From an uncultured Actinomycetes bacterium (lineage in GTDB: Bacteria; Actinomycetota; Acidimicrobiia; Acidimicrobiales; RAAP-2), in the NCBI GenBank assembly GCA_903860915.1, contig CAIOSJ010000025.1, positions 1 to 64,000 of the forward strand: DNA of 64,000 nt. Reading direction: 5' to 3'. Both the position numbers and the translations under genes were made by a program. Positions 18,332-26,352 of the stretch are shown piece after piece. Below the pieces are notes generated by a model. That model did not search any database. It saw only the letters and a list, made by a program, of their open reading frames with translations, and was not told where the DNA came from. Numbering within the stretch: position 1 is the stretch's first letter; each line of letters opens with the position of its first letter.

Positions 18332-19686
18332 TATTCACTCCTCAGGACTTCGGCTGGACGGACTCGGACCACACTGGCGACTGCCACTGATGCGCCGACT
18401 ACGGCGACGAGGATCGCAATCGCGAAGGCGGCCGACAGGGTGCCCCACCCCACGGAGGTGTGCAGTTGGGTCAGCGTCCGACCAAAGCCGCCGAAGCGGA
18501 ATGGTCCGGTTGGTACTCCGCCAGGCGGTGTAAAGCCGTTGCCGCCACCGGCAAAACCTCCAGGGAACCCGCCACCCCTTCGAACAAAACCGCCACCCGG
18601 CGATGAGCCACCCGAGGCCGACACGAGTGCCGACGCGATTGGGCTCGAGAGCAGCACGCCGACTCCCACGCCGACCACGCTGCCCAGGACTGTGAAGGTG
18701 GTCGACTCGGCGATGAATTGGCGAATGATGCTACCGGTCGAGGCCCCAATGGCCTTGAGGACGCCAATCTCGCGCCGGCGCTCGCGCACGATCATGAGCA
18801 TCGAGAGCAAGAGGATGATGCCCGCGCCCACCACCGCGCCAACGAGGGTGTAGGTGGAAATCGTCTGAACCGAGTCGAGGGGGGCCAGGCTGCTCTGCGT
18901 CGCTTGTGCCGTCGACGTGACGTCGGCGGCCGAGCCGAGCTTCTGCGAGATGAGAGTCGTGGTTGCGGCCACATGGCTGAGTGTGTCGACCGTCACGGTC
19001 GCCCCGGTGATCTCGCCCGCCTGGTTGGATAGACGCTGGACGGTAGTTAGGGGCATGACCACGTTATTGTCCGCAAAGGTGGACCCGGCGCTGTAGATGC
19101 CGATTACGGTGACGTTCGTCGACCACGCCGTAAATGTGGAACCCACCACCAACTGGTTCGCGCTCGCCAGGTTCGTACCAAGAATCGCGACGTCGGCGTC
19201 ACTCGTTGAAGAAAACGACGTCCCTGTCACAATCTTTTCGGTACCGCCGCCGAATGCGCCTCCGACGAGTGCCGTGCCGGGACTGTTGGTTCCCACGACC
19301 CTGATGGGCCGGGTGAAAGCACCGCCACCGAACTGCTGACCGAGCTGGCCGGTAGGCGTCGCTGCGATGAGCGAGGTGTTGGCCGAACTCAGTTCCTGGT
19401 TCAGCGTCTCTTGGAGCGCAGCGACGTGGGGCAGGGAAAGAAGAGAGGTCACCGTTGAGGCGCTGAGCGGCGACCCGCCGCCCTGAAAGCCAAAGAAGCC
19501 CTTGGGTGAGACGGTGATAGTTGTGCCGGTGCTGTCTCGGACGCTGGCAATCTTGGCCGAAACCGCGCCGCGCGCAATCAGCATGGAGATCGATAAAGCG
19601 ATGGCCACCGCCAGAATTGTCACAACAGCGACCGTACGAATCGTGTTTCGGAAGGTGTTACGCACCCCGCGCTTTATCGAACCCAT
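18331..19686 (-). CDS. ABC transporter permease, MacB/FtsX family
   Basis: 451 residues: an N-terminal transmembrane helix (about 18-37), a periplasmic domain of about 220 residues, three C-terminal helices (about 278-298, 325-345, 410-440) and the family ending RPAEVLRSE. The loop before the last helix carries a Gly/Pro/Phe-rich insert (about 363-400: GGGFVRRGGGFPGGFAGGG and following) that I do not know from typical FtsX permeases. It forms an operon with the ATPase downstream. No membrane-fusion partner (MacA) is encoded next to it. Confidence 0.88.
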   Translation of the reverse strand: MGSIKRGVRNTFRNTIRTVAVVTILAVAIALSISMLIARGAVSAKIASVRDSTGTTITVSPKGFFGFQGGGSPLSASTVTSLLSLPHVAALQETLNQELSSANTSLIAATPTGQLGQQFGGGAFTRPIRVVGTNSPGTALVGGAFGGGTEKIVTGTSFSSTSDADVAILGTNLASANQLVVGSTFTAWSTNVTVIGIYSAGSTFADNNVVMPLTTVQRLSNQAGEITGATVTVDTLSHVAATTTLISQKLGSAADVTSTAQATQSSLAPLDSVQTISTYTLVGAVVGAGIILLLSMLMIVRERRREIGVLKAIGASTGSIIRQFIAESTTFTVLGSVVGVGVGVLLSSPIASALVSASGGSSPGGGFVRRGGGFPGGFAGGGNGFTPPGGVPTGPFRFGGFGRTLTQLHTSVGWGTLSAAFAIAILVAVVGASVAVASVVRVRPAEVLRSE

Positions 19687-19789
19687 AGCTACCCCTTGCG
19701 CTTCAGGCCAGAGTACTTCTATAGCGATAAGCGGACATCATCGGGGCATAAGAACGGGCTCAGGAACTCCATCATCTCAGGGCCATTGA

Positions 19790-19879
19790 AACCTAGGTGA
19801 GCCCTACCACCACCGACTGACGCGCATCACGCACACCGTCAACGGCCAGCTCGTCGTGCTGCACCCTCTGACGACCTAG
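19790..19879 (+). pseudogene. Relic C-terminal coding tail, copy A
   Basis: A 29-codon frame (stop TAG 19877-19879) bounded upstream by an in-frame TGA at 19787. It encodes PYHHRLTRIT near its start and VLHPLTT at its end. Copy B (20916-21005) aligns without gaps. Of 25 codons compared from the CCC at 19802, 9 are identical, 8 differ synonymously and 8 differ in amino acid, and both end in a stop at the same place. The third-position bias indicates descent from a real protein gene. I do not recognise the protein. Confidence 0.5.
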
Positions 19880-19901
19880 CCAAGCCCCGCTTCCAAGCAA
19901 C

Positions 19902-19943
19902 AAAGAACCCCGCTGGACCTTTCACGGCCCAGCGGGGTTCTTT
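19902..19943 (-). terminator. Strong bidirectional terminator after tRNA-Ser(CGA)
   Basis: A 15-bp perfect stem: AAAGAACCCCGCTGG (19902-19916) against 19929-19943, with a 12-base loop. On the minus strand the stem is followed by a T-rich stretch (CTTTGTTGC), placing it about 140 nt after the tRNA-Ser(CGA) 3' end. It can also end plus-strand transcription arriving from the relic tail, 22 bp away. Confidence 0.75.
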
Positions 19944-20034
19944 CACGTCTTCGACACCTACAACGGCACCACTGCACCGCGCTCACTCGACGAAGTTGGA
20001 GATCCAACCCATCGAACTCGCAGAAATTGATCAA

Positions 20035-20075
20035 ATTCGGACTTTTGTATCTCCGAACCGCCTACTTCTGTATTT
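20035..20075. repeat. Duplicated palindromic element beside tRNA-Ser(CGA)
   Basis: TTCGGA and TCCGAA arms flank a 10-base centre (CTTTTGTATC), overlapping ACTTTTGTATCT at 20041-20052. A second related box, ACTTCTGTATTT, is at 20064-20075, 23 bp on. The same pair occurs at 21170-21181 and 21193-21204 beside the other tRNA-Ser gene. See the corresponding finding. Confidence 0.6.
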
Positions 20076-20081
20076 GTCTGC

Positions 20082-20169
20082 TGGCGGACAGGGTGGGATT
20101 TGAACCCACGGTAGCTTGCACTACAACGGTGTTCGAGACCGTCCCATTCGGCCGCTCTGGCACCTGTCC
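20082..20169 (-). tRNA. tRNA-Ser (anticodon CGA)
   Basis: On the minus strand GGACAGG pairs with CCTGTCC to form the acceptor stem. The anticodon stem ACGGT/ACCGT encloses the loop CTCGAAC, giving anticodon CGA for UCG codons. A long variable arm and the GTTCAAATC T-loop identify a class II tRNA-Ser. The discriminator is G and the CCA end is encoded (complement of 20082-20084). It reads toward the terminator at 19902-19943. Confidence 0.95.
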
Positions 20170-20179
20170 GTCTACGACT

Positions 20180-20668
20180 TTAGTGCCTCGGCGTGAAGTC
20201 CACCGGGGGGTCGAACTTCTCACGCCGTTCCCGGAAGAATTCACTGAGTAGTTCAGCACATTCACCCTCGCGAACGCCGTAGGTGACATCGGCTTCGTGC
20301 AGGAGACGGGGATCGGCGAGCAGGTTGTAGCGCGAGCCCACCGCCCCTGTCTTGGGCTCCATGGCACCAATAATGACGCGAGCGACCCGGGCATTGAGGA
20401 GAGCCCCCGCGCACATGGCGCAGGGCTCGAGGGTGACGTAGACAGTGACCCCGTCGAGTCGCCAATGCCCTCGGTGCCGGGCGGCGGCCCGCAGCGCGAC
20501 AATTTCGGCGTGGGCGGTGGGGTCTCCATCGATCTGGCGACGGTTTTCTCCGACCCCAATTACCAGCCCGTCGGCGACCACCACGCAGCCCACCGGGACG
20601 TCGTCGTGGTCCTCGGCGGTGACGGCGGCGCTGAGCGCGATATCCATGAAATCGTCGTCAGTGGCCAT
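20180..20668 (-). CDS. tadA: tRNA-specific adenosine deaminase
   Basis: 162 residues with the zinc deaminase motifs H53-A-E55 and P82-C83-A-M-C86, the residues that bind zinc and shuttle the proton. TadA converts wobble A34 to inosine in tRNA-Arg(ACG). Length and the C-terminal helix (about 130-155, ELLSEFFRERRE) are typical. The gene lies between the two tRNA-Ser genes, all on the minus strand, which is a common actinobacterial neighbourhood; tRNA-Ser(GGA) is upstream and tRNA-Ser(CGA) follows 11 bp after the stop. Confidence 0.93.
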   Translation of the reverse strand: MATDDDFMDIALSAAVTAEDHDDVPVGCVVVADGLVIGVGENRRQIDGDPTAHAEIVALRAAARHRGHWRLDGVTVYVTLEPCAMCAGALLNARVARVIIGAMEPKTGAVGSRYNLLADPRLLHEADVTYGVREGECAELLSEFFRERREKFDPPVDFTPRH

Positions 20669-20915
20669 GTTGCCTACTCTATGGTGCTTTCGTGGCGAGC
20701 CAGATACAAAAGTCCATGACTCCGACGCCTCTTGCGCTCTGTCAGGCGAGGTCTACATTTTTCAGAGCACGGCGCCAGATTTTTCAGAGCCCGTCGACAA
20801 CTCCGTCAACAAGAAAAGGCAAGAGCAGCTGGACATTTGTATCCAGCCGTTCCAAATTCGGAAGTTATCTCCGCGTGAGGTAGGGACTGAAGTTCAGAAG
20901 GCTTGTAGGGCGAGA

Positions 20916-21005
20916 AACCCTCGCGACCCCTACCACCACCGTCTCACTCGCATCACGCGTCAGGTGGGTAGTCGCACCGAGGTCTTGCACCCACTTTTGA
21001 CCTGA
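20916..21005 (+). pseudogene. Relic C-terminal coding tail, copy B
   Basis: The second copy of the tail at 19790. The frame stays open upstream through the tadA promoter side (to about 20445), but only the last 30 codons align with copy A. It encodes DPYHHRLTRITRQV and ends VLHPLLT before TGA 21003-21005. The stop lies 23 bp before the hairpin at 21029, matching the 22 bp in copy A. The intact gene is not in this window. The stretch 20669-20915 between tadA and this tail holds only short repeats (ATTTTTCAGAGC at about 20757 and 20777, and boxes at 20702 and 20833). Confidence 0.5.
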
Positions 21006-21028
21006 CCTAAACGCTGGTCGAACGAAAC

Positions 21029-21072
21029 GAAGAACCCCCGCGGGACCGGTCGCGGCCCTGCGGGGGTTCTTC
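21029..21072 (-). terminator. Strong bidirectional terminator after tRNA-Ser(GGA)
   Basis: GAAGAACCCCCGC (21029-21041) pairs with GCGGGGGTTCTTC (21060-21072), extended inward by a G-T and two G-C pairs. On the minus strand it is followed by GTTTCGTTCG. It is homologous to 19902-19943 and lies at the same distance from its tRNA. Confidence 0.75.
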
Positions 21073-21213
21073 TCGTCTTCGATGCTGCTTGGCCTGTTCT
21101 CACAACCCTCACATCACGCCCGGCTGGTGTAAACCAGCCGAACTTGGCATCACGATCTCGAAAATCCGGACTTTTGTATCTCCGAACCGTCTACTTCTGT
21201 ATTTGCCTGGCGG

Positions 21214-21298
21214 CGGAGGAGGTGGGATTCGAACCCACGGACCCTTTCAGGTCACACGATTTCCAATCGTGCCGATTCGGCCGCTCTCGCACTCCTCC
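21214..21298 (-). tRNA. tRNA-Ser (anticodon GGA)
   Basis: On the minus strand GGAGGAG pairs with CTCCTCC. The stem CACGA/TCGTG encloses TTGGAAA, anticodon GGA for UCC/UCU. Long variable arm, T-loop GTTCGAATC and discriminator G are present. The next bases read CCG, so CCA is not encoded. It is the same length as the CGA isoacceptor (85 nt without CCA) and part of the same duplicated module. Confidence 0.95.
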
Positions 21299-21380
21299 GT
21301 GTCGTCCCCGCTGATCGCGGGTTCTGGACGTTAAGGCTACCCGAGGAACGAAGGGGTCCCGCGAGATAAACTTTTCCCGC

Positions 21381-21507
21381 CGAGGTCTTGAGCGGTGGTC
21401 GGGTCCCGCGCGACGGTTGTTCGTGAACCGAGTCAGGGGTGGAAGCCAGCAGCTCTCAGCGGATTAACTGGGTGCCGCGGATCGCCTGGCCATCGCTCAA
21501 GACCTCG
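21381..21507 (+). ncRNA. ffs: Signal recognition particle RNA (4.5S type)
   Basis: The ends pair over a long helix (CGAGGTCTTGAGCG at 21381 against the complement ending at 21507). The interior has the conserved apical sequence GTGAACC...GTCAGG...GGAAGCCAGCAG..CAGCG (21423-21461), the Ffh M-domain site, followed by GGTGCC. At 127 nt it is in the small bacterial class. Its position immediately upstream of dnaX is the usual one in actinobacteria. Confidence 0.93.
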
Positions 21508-21538
21508 GACCCGACAGCGCGACGGTAGCATCACTCGC

Positions 21539-23296
21539 ATGGCAGAAACTCCCACCTCTCTCGACGGCGTTACTTCGCTCTATCGGCGATTCCGCCCCGG
21601 CCGCTTCGCCGAGATGCGCGGACAAGAGCACGTGGTGCGCGCCCTGCAGGGAGCCGTAGAGCGCGACCGTATCGTCCACGCCTACCTTTTCAGCGGTCCT
21701 CGCGGTACCGGCAAGACCACGACCGCTCGTATTTTGGCGAAGGCCCTGAACTGCCAAGCACCCGTGAAGGGTGATGCGTGCAACCTCTGCGCCAGCTGTG
21801 TCGCAATCACTAAGGGTGCGTCACTTGACGTGGTCGAGCTCGACGCGGCGTCCAACAACTCGGTCGAGGATATTCGTGAAATTATCGCCGGCGCGTGGAC
21901 GGGAACCAGCGGACGCTGGAAGGTCTACATCGTCGACGAAGTGCACATGCTGACGAAGGCGGCCGAGGCCGCCTTTCTCAAGACCTTGGAGGAACCCCCA
22001 CCCCACGTGGTCTTCGTTCTGGCGACCACCGATCCCCACAAGGTCGTGTCCACCATTCGCTCTCGAACGCAGCACTTGGAATTCCGTCTCCTCGACGCCG
22101 AGACTTTAAGTTCGCTACTGCACGACGTGCGCGACGCCGCGGGCCTGTCGCTAGACGAGGCCACTCTCGAGGCCGCCGTGCGCATGGGCCGGGGCTCGGC
22201 GCGCGACGCGCTGTCCGCCCTCGACCAGGTCGCCGCCACCGGATCGCTGGATTCCGCTCGACCGGCCTTTGACGAGCTCTTGATGGCGCTGGCGTCCAAC
22301 GACGCCGTGGCCGCTCTTACGGCTCTCAGTCAGCTCACCCACGAGGGTTGGGAGCCCGAACAATTAGGCGAGAGCTTGGCCGGTGAACTCCGTCAGGTAT
22401 TCCTTCTCCTCGTCGCCCCCGACGTCAGCGACGCGCTGGGTGACGACCGCGAACGGCTGACGGAATGGGGCCGTTCAATTGGACTCGCGAAAACGGTTCG
22501 TTCACTAGAAACGGTCGGGCGAACGTTGCGAGAGATGAAGAGTTCACCGGTGCCGATGATTCTGCTGGAAGTCGCCCTCGCTCGATTGACCAAGCCCGAA
22601 CTCGACGCGAACGTGGCGGCCCTGGAGGAACGGGTGACCCGACTCGAACGCACTCCCCACGCGGCGCCCGAGGCCTCGACGGCGCCCGTAGTGCATCGGC
22701 CCATCGGCTCAGTAACGCGCACTGGCCAGGCGACGCCGGCCCCGGCACCGGCCCCCCGACCCGAAGTCCCGTCAGCCCCGAGAGTGATTGACGAGCCTGG
22801 CCTCACCCCGCCCGCTACGGCGGCGGTGGCAACGCCCAGCGCCGCAGAGCCCGCTGCGATTGCGCCCACGAAGATGGTGGAGGGACTACCGAGTCTCGAA
22901 GAGTTCGTCGATCGATTCAACACTCGCGTCCTGCCCACCTTGTCGAGGACCGCTCAAGCGTTTTTGAAGTCGACGCGTATGACGAACCTCAGCGAGAGCA
23001 CCCTGACACTGGCGGTAGCTACTGAGCCGATGCGCAGCCAAGCTGATCGCATTCATAAGGGCGTGCAGAGCGCCATTGATCAGGAATTTGGCATGACGCT
23101 CCACCTCAACTGGATAGTAAGTGCGGAGTCGGCCCCTGCGCCGGCCGCGGCCCTAACGGCCACATCTGCCCCGGTGAACGAGGAGGTCGAAGACTACGCG
23201 CCGAGTGACTCCTACGACGAAGCCGAAGAGCTGGCGACTAATTCGTTTAGCAAAATCTTGATTGACGAGGCCTTCCCCGGGGCCGAGGAACTCTAA
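21539..23296 (+). CDS. dnaX: DNA polymerase III subunit gamma/tau
   Basis: The start is ATG 21539 (MAETPTSL); the frame is open back to 21395, but that stretch is the SRP RNA. The 585-residue product has an AAA+ domain with Walker A GPRGTGKT (53-60), a zinc-binding cysteine cluster (Cys72, 81, 84, 87), a VDEVHML Walker B and a sensor motif, then a lid and collar. A Pro/Ala-rich linker (about 400-450) and a C-terminal domain follow. It loads the beta clamp and links polymerase cores in the replisome. I found no slippery heptamer, so a separate short gamma form is not evident. The stop abuts recR. Confidence 0.95.
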   Translation: MAETPTSLDGVTSLYRRFRPGRFAEMRGQEHVVRALQGAVERDRIVHAYLFSGPRGTGKTTTARILAKALNCQAPVKGDACNLCASCVAITKGASLDVVELDAASNNSVEDIREIIAGAWTGTSGRWKVYIVDEVHMLTKAAEAAFLKTLEEPPPHVVFVLATTDPHKVVSTIRSRTQHLEFRLLDAETLSSLLHDVRDAAGLSLDEATLEAAVRMGRGSARDALSALDQVAATGSLDSARPAFDELLMALASNDAVAALTALSQLTHEGWEPEQLGESLAGELRQVFLLLVAPDVSDALGDDRERLTEWGRSIGLAKTVRSLETVGRTLREMKSSPVPMILLEVALARLTKPELDANVAALEERVTRLERTPHAAPEASTAPVVHRPIGSVTRTGQATPAPAPAPRPEVPSAPRVIDEPGLTPPATAAVATPSAAEPAAIAPTKMVEGLPSLEEFVDRFNTRVLPTLSRTAQAFLKSTRMTNLSESTLTLAVATEPMRSQADRIHKGVQSAIDQEFGMTLHLNWIVSAESAPAPAAALTATSAPVNEEVEDYAPSDSYDEAEELATNSFSKILIDEAFPGAEEL

Positions 23297-23899
23297 ATGA
23301 GTTATCCCCCCTCGCTGCAAAGCGTCATCGACGAACTAGGTCGCTTCCCGGGTGTTGGTCCCAAGTCCGCTCAGCGAATCGCCTTTTGGCTCATGCGCCA
23401 ACCCAGCGAGGACGTCCAGCGGCTCGCTGACGCCCTCGACGACATGAAGGGCAAACTCTCGTTTTGCGAGATTTGCTGCAACATCGCCGAAAGTGGGGGG
23501 GTGTGCCCGATTTGTGCCGATACGCGGCGTGACGCCACGGTGATTTGCGTGGTGGAAGATCCTCGCGATGTGGTCGCGGTGGAGCGCTCCGGGGTCTTCC
23601 ACGGGACCTACCACGTGCTGCACGGTGTTCTCAATCCCCTGGAGGGAGTGACACCGGAACGATTGCGAATTAAGGAACTGATTCGTCGGTTGCACGGAGA
23701 AGTTACGGAAGTTATTTTCTGCCTGAACCCCACCGTGGAGGGTGAAGCCACGACTCTCTATCTCACCAAAATGTTGCGCAGCGATGGGATGATTTTCTCG
23801 CAGCCCGCCAGTGGACTTCCAGTGGGTGGGGACTTGGAATTTACCGATGATCTCACCCTGGGCCGGGCTATCGACGGCCGCCGCCGCTTGGGTGAATAG
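23297..23899 (+). CDS. recR: Recombination protein RecR
   Basis: 200 residues, full length. An N-terminal helix-hairpin-helix (LGRFPGVGPKSAQRIAFWL, about 11-29) binds DNA, a four-cysteine zinc finger follows (CEIC...CPIC, about 57-75), then a Toprim domain with VVEDPRDVVA and a Walker-like C-terminus. With RecO it loads RecA at single-strand gaps. It starts directly after the dnaX stop, so dnaX-recR is an operon, a widespread arrangement. Confidence 0.95.
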   Translation: MSYPPSLQSVIDELGRFPGVGPKSAQRIAFWLMRQPSEDVQRLADALDDMKGKLSFCEICCNIAESGGVCPICADTRRDATVICVVEDPRDVVAVERSGVFHGTYHVLHGVLNPLEGVTPERLRIKELIRRLHGEVTEVIFCLNPTVEGEATTLYLTKMLRSDGMIFSQPASGLPVGGDLEFTDDLTLGRAIDGRRRLGE

Positions 23900-24799
23900 T
23901 TAGGCGAAGTAGCCGACGCAGGCGAGTCCGACCACCAGGCTGTAGACGCCGAAGGGCCACAGGGTGTGGGTCGAGAACCACCGAGAGAGAAATTTGACCG
24001 AGAAGTACGACGCCACCATCGCGCAGAGCGCACCGACGAGGGCCTGTAGGCGTACGCCGTTACCGAGCGGCCCTATGAGATCAGGCAGCTTGTAGACCCC
24101 GGCGAGGAGGATCACCGGTGTTGCGAGCAAGAAAGAAAAATTCGCGGCCTCTTCGTGGGAGAGACCCTGTACGAGCCCGGTCACCATGGAGGCCCCGCTA
24201 CGAGAGATCCCGGCGAAGAGGGCCAAAATCTGCGACGACCCCACGATGAGGGCATTGCGGGGAGTGAGTGAACTGACGGCCGTCACGCTGCGGCCATCGC
24301 TCGAGCGACGTCGTACTAGCTCTCCACCCAGCATCATGAGTCCATTGAGAGCTAGAAAGATGGCCGCCGAAAGGGGCTTCGCGAAGAGCGTGCGCAGATT
24401 GTGCTCGAAAGCGAGGCCGACGACGCCTACGGGAATCGTACCGAGTATGAGGAGGTAGACCAACTTGTAATCGGCGTCAGTATTCGGGGTCGAGACGAGA
24501 AACAGCGTGCTGAGACCATCACGACGTGCGAGAGCACATTGGCGACCGATTCCCTTGGCTAGTCGTAGCCAGGTGGACCGGAAATAGGCAATGAGTCCGA
24601 TAGCGGTGCCGACGTGGAGGCCGACGAGAAAGGAGAGAAAGAAGCTCTCGCTATGAGATTGAGAATTTACTAGGTTCGTCCAGCCAAAGAGGGCGGGGAA
24701 CAAGACCCCGTGACCCAGGCTCGACACAGGGAAGAGCTCGGTGACGCCCTGCAGAATACCCATGACGATGGCTTGGAAGTAACTGAGAGTTATGAGCAT
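23900..24799 (-). CDS. uppP: Undecaprenyl-diphosphate phosphatase
   Basis: 299 residues, polytopic, BacA type. The first motif GVTELFPVSSLGH (18-30) includes Glu21 and His30 of the active site, and the second motif is FAGISRSGASM. It dephosphorylates undecaprenyl pyrophosphate to recycle the cell-wall lipid carrier and gives bacitracin tolerance. It is convergent with recR with no gap. The N-terminal 50 codons are overlapped in another frame by the 3' end of the CPBP protease gene, transcribed in the same direction. Confidence 0.93.
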   Translation of the reverse strand: MLITLSYFQAIVMGILQGVTELFPVSSLGHGVLFPALFGWTNLVNSQSHSESFFLSFLVGLHVGTAIGLIAYFRSTWLRLAKGIGRQCALARRDGLSTLFLVSTPNTDADYKLVYLLILGTIPVGVVGLAFEHNLRTLFAKPLSAAIFLALNGLMMLGGELVRRRSSDGRSVTAVSSLTPRNALIVGSSQILALFAGISRSGASMVTGLVQGLSHEEAANFSFLLATPVILLAGVYKLPDLIGPLGNGVRLQALVGALCAMVASYFSVKFLSRWFSTHTLWPFGVYSLVVGLACVGYFA

Positions 24800-25766
24800 G
24801 ACGTAAGGCTAAACCCTCACGGCCACGCTCTCTCGCCTTTCGCTGCTGATTCGTTGAAATCGGGAGTAGTACGCGCGGCGGTGGATTGGTGAGGACGTGC
24901 AACTTCTTTATTCGAAAGAGGTAGTTCGCGGCGACCAGACTCACGAGACTGGCGAAGAACAAGTCGCGCCCGCCGTGAACCAGCAGGGCGTCATAGGAGA
25001 GGTGCGGTGGCGGCAGGGGGTGCTTGGTGGGATTGAGCGCGGCCCAGATCATGGGTAGGGTCAGTGTGAAGTTGACGAGGCCGTGAATGGTCATGGTCAC
25101 GGCGATGTTGCTTGTTTTCAGATACATGTAACCCATCAAGACGCCAAAGATGAACACATTGGGCCAGGAGTGAAAGGGGTGGCCCAATGTGAATACGACG
25201 GCTGACTTGAAAATCGCTTTGTGGATGGATCCCCCGTGGCGACGCATGCTGGCGAGGACCACTCCGCGGAACATGAGTTCTTCGCCAAAGGGAGCGAGGA
25301 AGGTTGATCCGATGAGCCAGCCCAGAGCAACGGGCAACGACACGTTGCCCCAATTGAAATTGTAGAGATAGGTCCAAGTGGTGTTGGGATCCAGACTGGA
25401 CAACAAGAGACCGAGGAGGTCAGCAAAAGCCATGCCACCCACGATGGCTAAGACGACGGTAGCGAAAACAATGAGGGGAGTAACGTCGCGCCAGAGACGG
25501 CGAAAGGGCGTTCGAATATCAACGTGCGAACGCCATAGGAAATATCCCATTAGTGAACAGAAAGTGATGGCGATGCTCACGCGACCGACGACATCGAGGA
25601 GGAGGGCGTCCTTCGATTTCGTGAGGTGGAAGACGGAAAGGAAGTGATCGAGGAGCCATACAGCAATCGTGCTCGAGAGAATGAAGAAGGCCCATTGCTT
25701 CCACGCCGGGATGCGTCCGACGAATTGTTCGACGCTACGAGAGGTTGGAGATGATGATGTGGTCAC
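24651..25766 (-). CDS. CPBP family intramembrane metalloprotease
   Basis: 371 residues with about eight membrane segments. The abortive-infection/CAAX-protease motifs are present: EEl-x2-R in FGEELMFRGVV (about 162-172), a following hydrophobic helix with HP/H, and HGLVNF. The family cleaves or binds peptides in the membrane (prenyl-protein, bacteriocin immunity); the target here is unknown. The membrane part ends near YLFRIKKLHV, and the last 70 or so residues are basic and run 149 bp into uppP. Either the overlap is real or a frameshift has replaced an earlier stop. Confidence 0.8.
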   Translation of the reverse strand: MTTSSSPTSRSVEQFVGRIPAWKQWAFFILSSTIAVWLLDHFLSVFHLTKSKDALLLDVVGRVSIAITFCSLMGYFLWRSHVDIRTPFRRLWRDVTPLIVFATVVLAIVGGMAFADLLGLLLSSLDPNTTWTYLYNFNWGNVSLPVALGWLIGSTFLAPFGEELMFRGVVLASMRRHGGSIHKAIFKSAVVFTLGHPFHSWPNVFIFGVLMGYMYLKTSNIAVTMTIHGLVNFTLTLPMIWAALNPTKHPLPPPHLSYDALLVHGGRDLFFASLVSLVAANYLFRIKKLHVLTNPPPRVLLPISTNQQRKARERGREGLALRHAHNSQLLPSHRHGYSAGRHRALPCVEPGSRGLVPRPLWLDEPSKFSIS

Positions 25767-25842
25767 TTCGAGAGTTTGTCGCGGGCCTGTAACACGGCGG
25801 CAAGAGTCCTCTACTCCTTGGAAATTCGAGCAAACTAGGTGG

Positions 25843-26352
25843 ATGAGATTTCTGACCGTCGTTCGTCACGCCGAAGCCACGACCGCCGAGAGCGACGTGG
25901 AGCGCTCCTTGAGTTCACGGGGCCAGGCTCAGTGCGCGGGTCTTCGCGCCCGGTCCCTCGACCGAGCAGCGCTGGGCGCCTACGGCCCGACGACGGCGCT
26001 GGTGAGCGCGGCCGCGAGGACTCGTGAGACCTACGCGCTCTGCTTCGCGGGGACTCCTTTCGTCACCGCCCTCGAAACTTCCGCCGCGATCTACAACGGT
26101 CATCGAGAGGTGCGTAGTGAGGACGTGCTGCGCGAACTCGCCGCCATTGATCCGGGCAGTGGGTCGCTGTTGGTCGTAGCGCACTACCCCACGGTGTGGG
26201 AACTGGTGACGTCGCTCAGCGATGGACCAGTTCCGCAACTGCTCAGCGGCGACTTCCCGCTGGCGGGTGCCTTCGTACTGGGCTGGGAGGGAACGTCGGC
26301 ACCACCTCTCGGTGGCTGCGCTGTCGTTGCCGTTTTTCTTCCCGAAAATTAG
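25843..26352 (+). CDS. Histidine phosphatase family protein (SixA-like)
   Basis: 169 residues from ATG 25843 (MRFLTVVRHAEA); the frame opens earlier, but that part runs over the divergent CPBP start. The RHA motif with His9 as phosphate acceptor, an SxxxRTRETY block (about 67-76) and VVAHYP (about 119-124) with the second catalytic His are those of short SixA-type phosphatases. SixA removes phosphate from phosphohistidine in phosphotransfer proteins; that target is an inference. The stop overlaps the convergent thiolase gene by 4 bp. Confidence 0.8.
   Translation: MRFLTVVRHAEATTAESDVERSLSSRGQAQCAGLRARSLDRAALGAYGPTTALVSAAARTRETYALCFAGTPFVTALETSAAIYNGHREVRSEDVLRELAAIDPGSGSLLVVAHYPTVWELVTSLSDGPVPQLLSGDFPLAGAFVLGWEGTSAPPLGGCAVVAVFLPEN

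Noticed and set aside
20669..20915. Complete protein gene upstream of relic tail B
   Set aside because: The frame is open, but the part before 20916 has no homology to copy A, runs antisense into tadA and shows no start with a ribosome site.
19687..21300. Genomic island integrated at tRNA-Ser
   Set aside because: There is no integrase, no direct repeat of a tRNA 3' end, and the genes around are housekeeping; kept only as a hypothesis in the findings.
21395..21538. An N-terminal extension of dnaX by 48 codons
   Set aside because: This stretch is the SRP RNA; the family N-terminus begins at ATG 21539.
21539..23296. Programmed frameshift in dnaX
   Set aside because: No A/T-rich slippery heptamer with a following hairpin was found.
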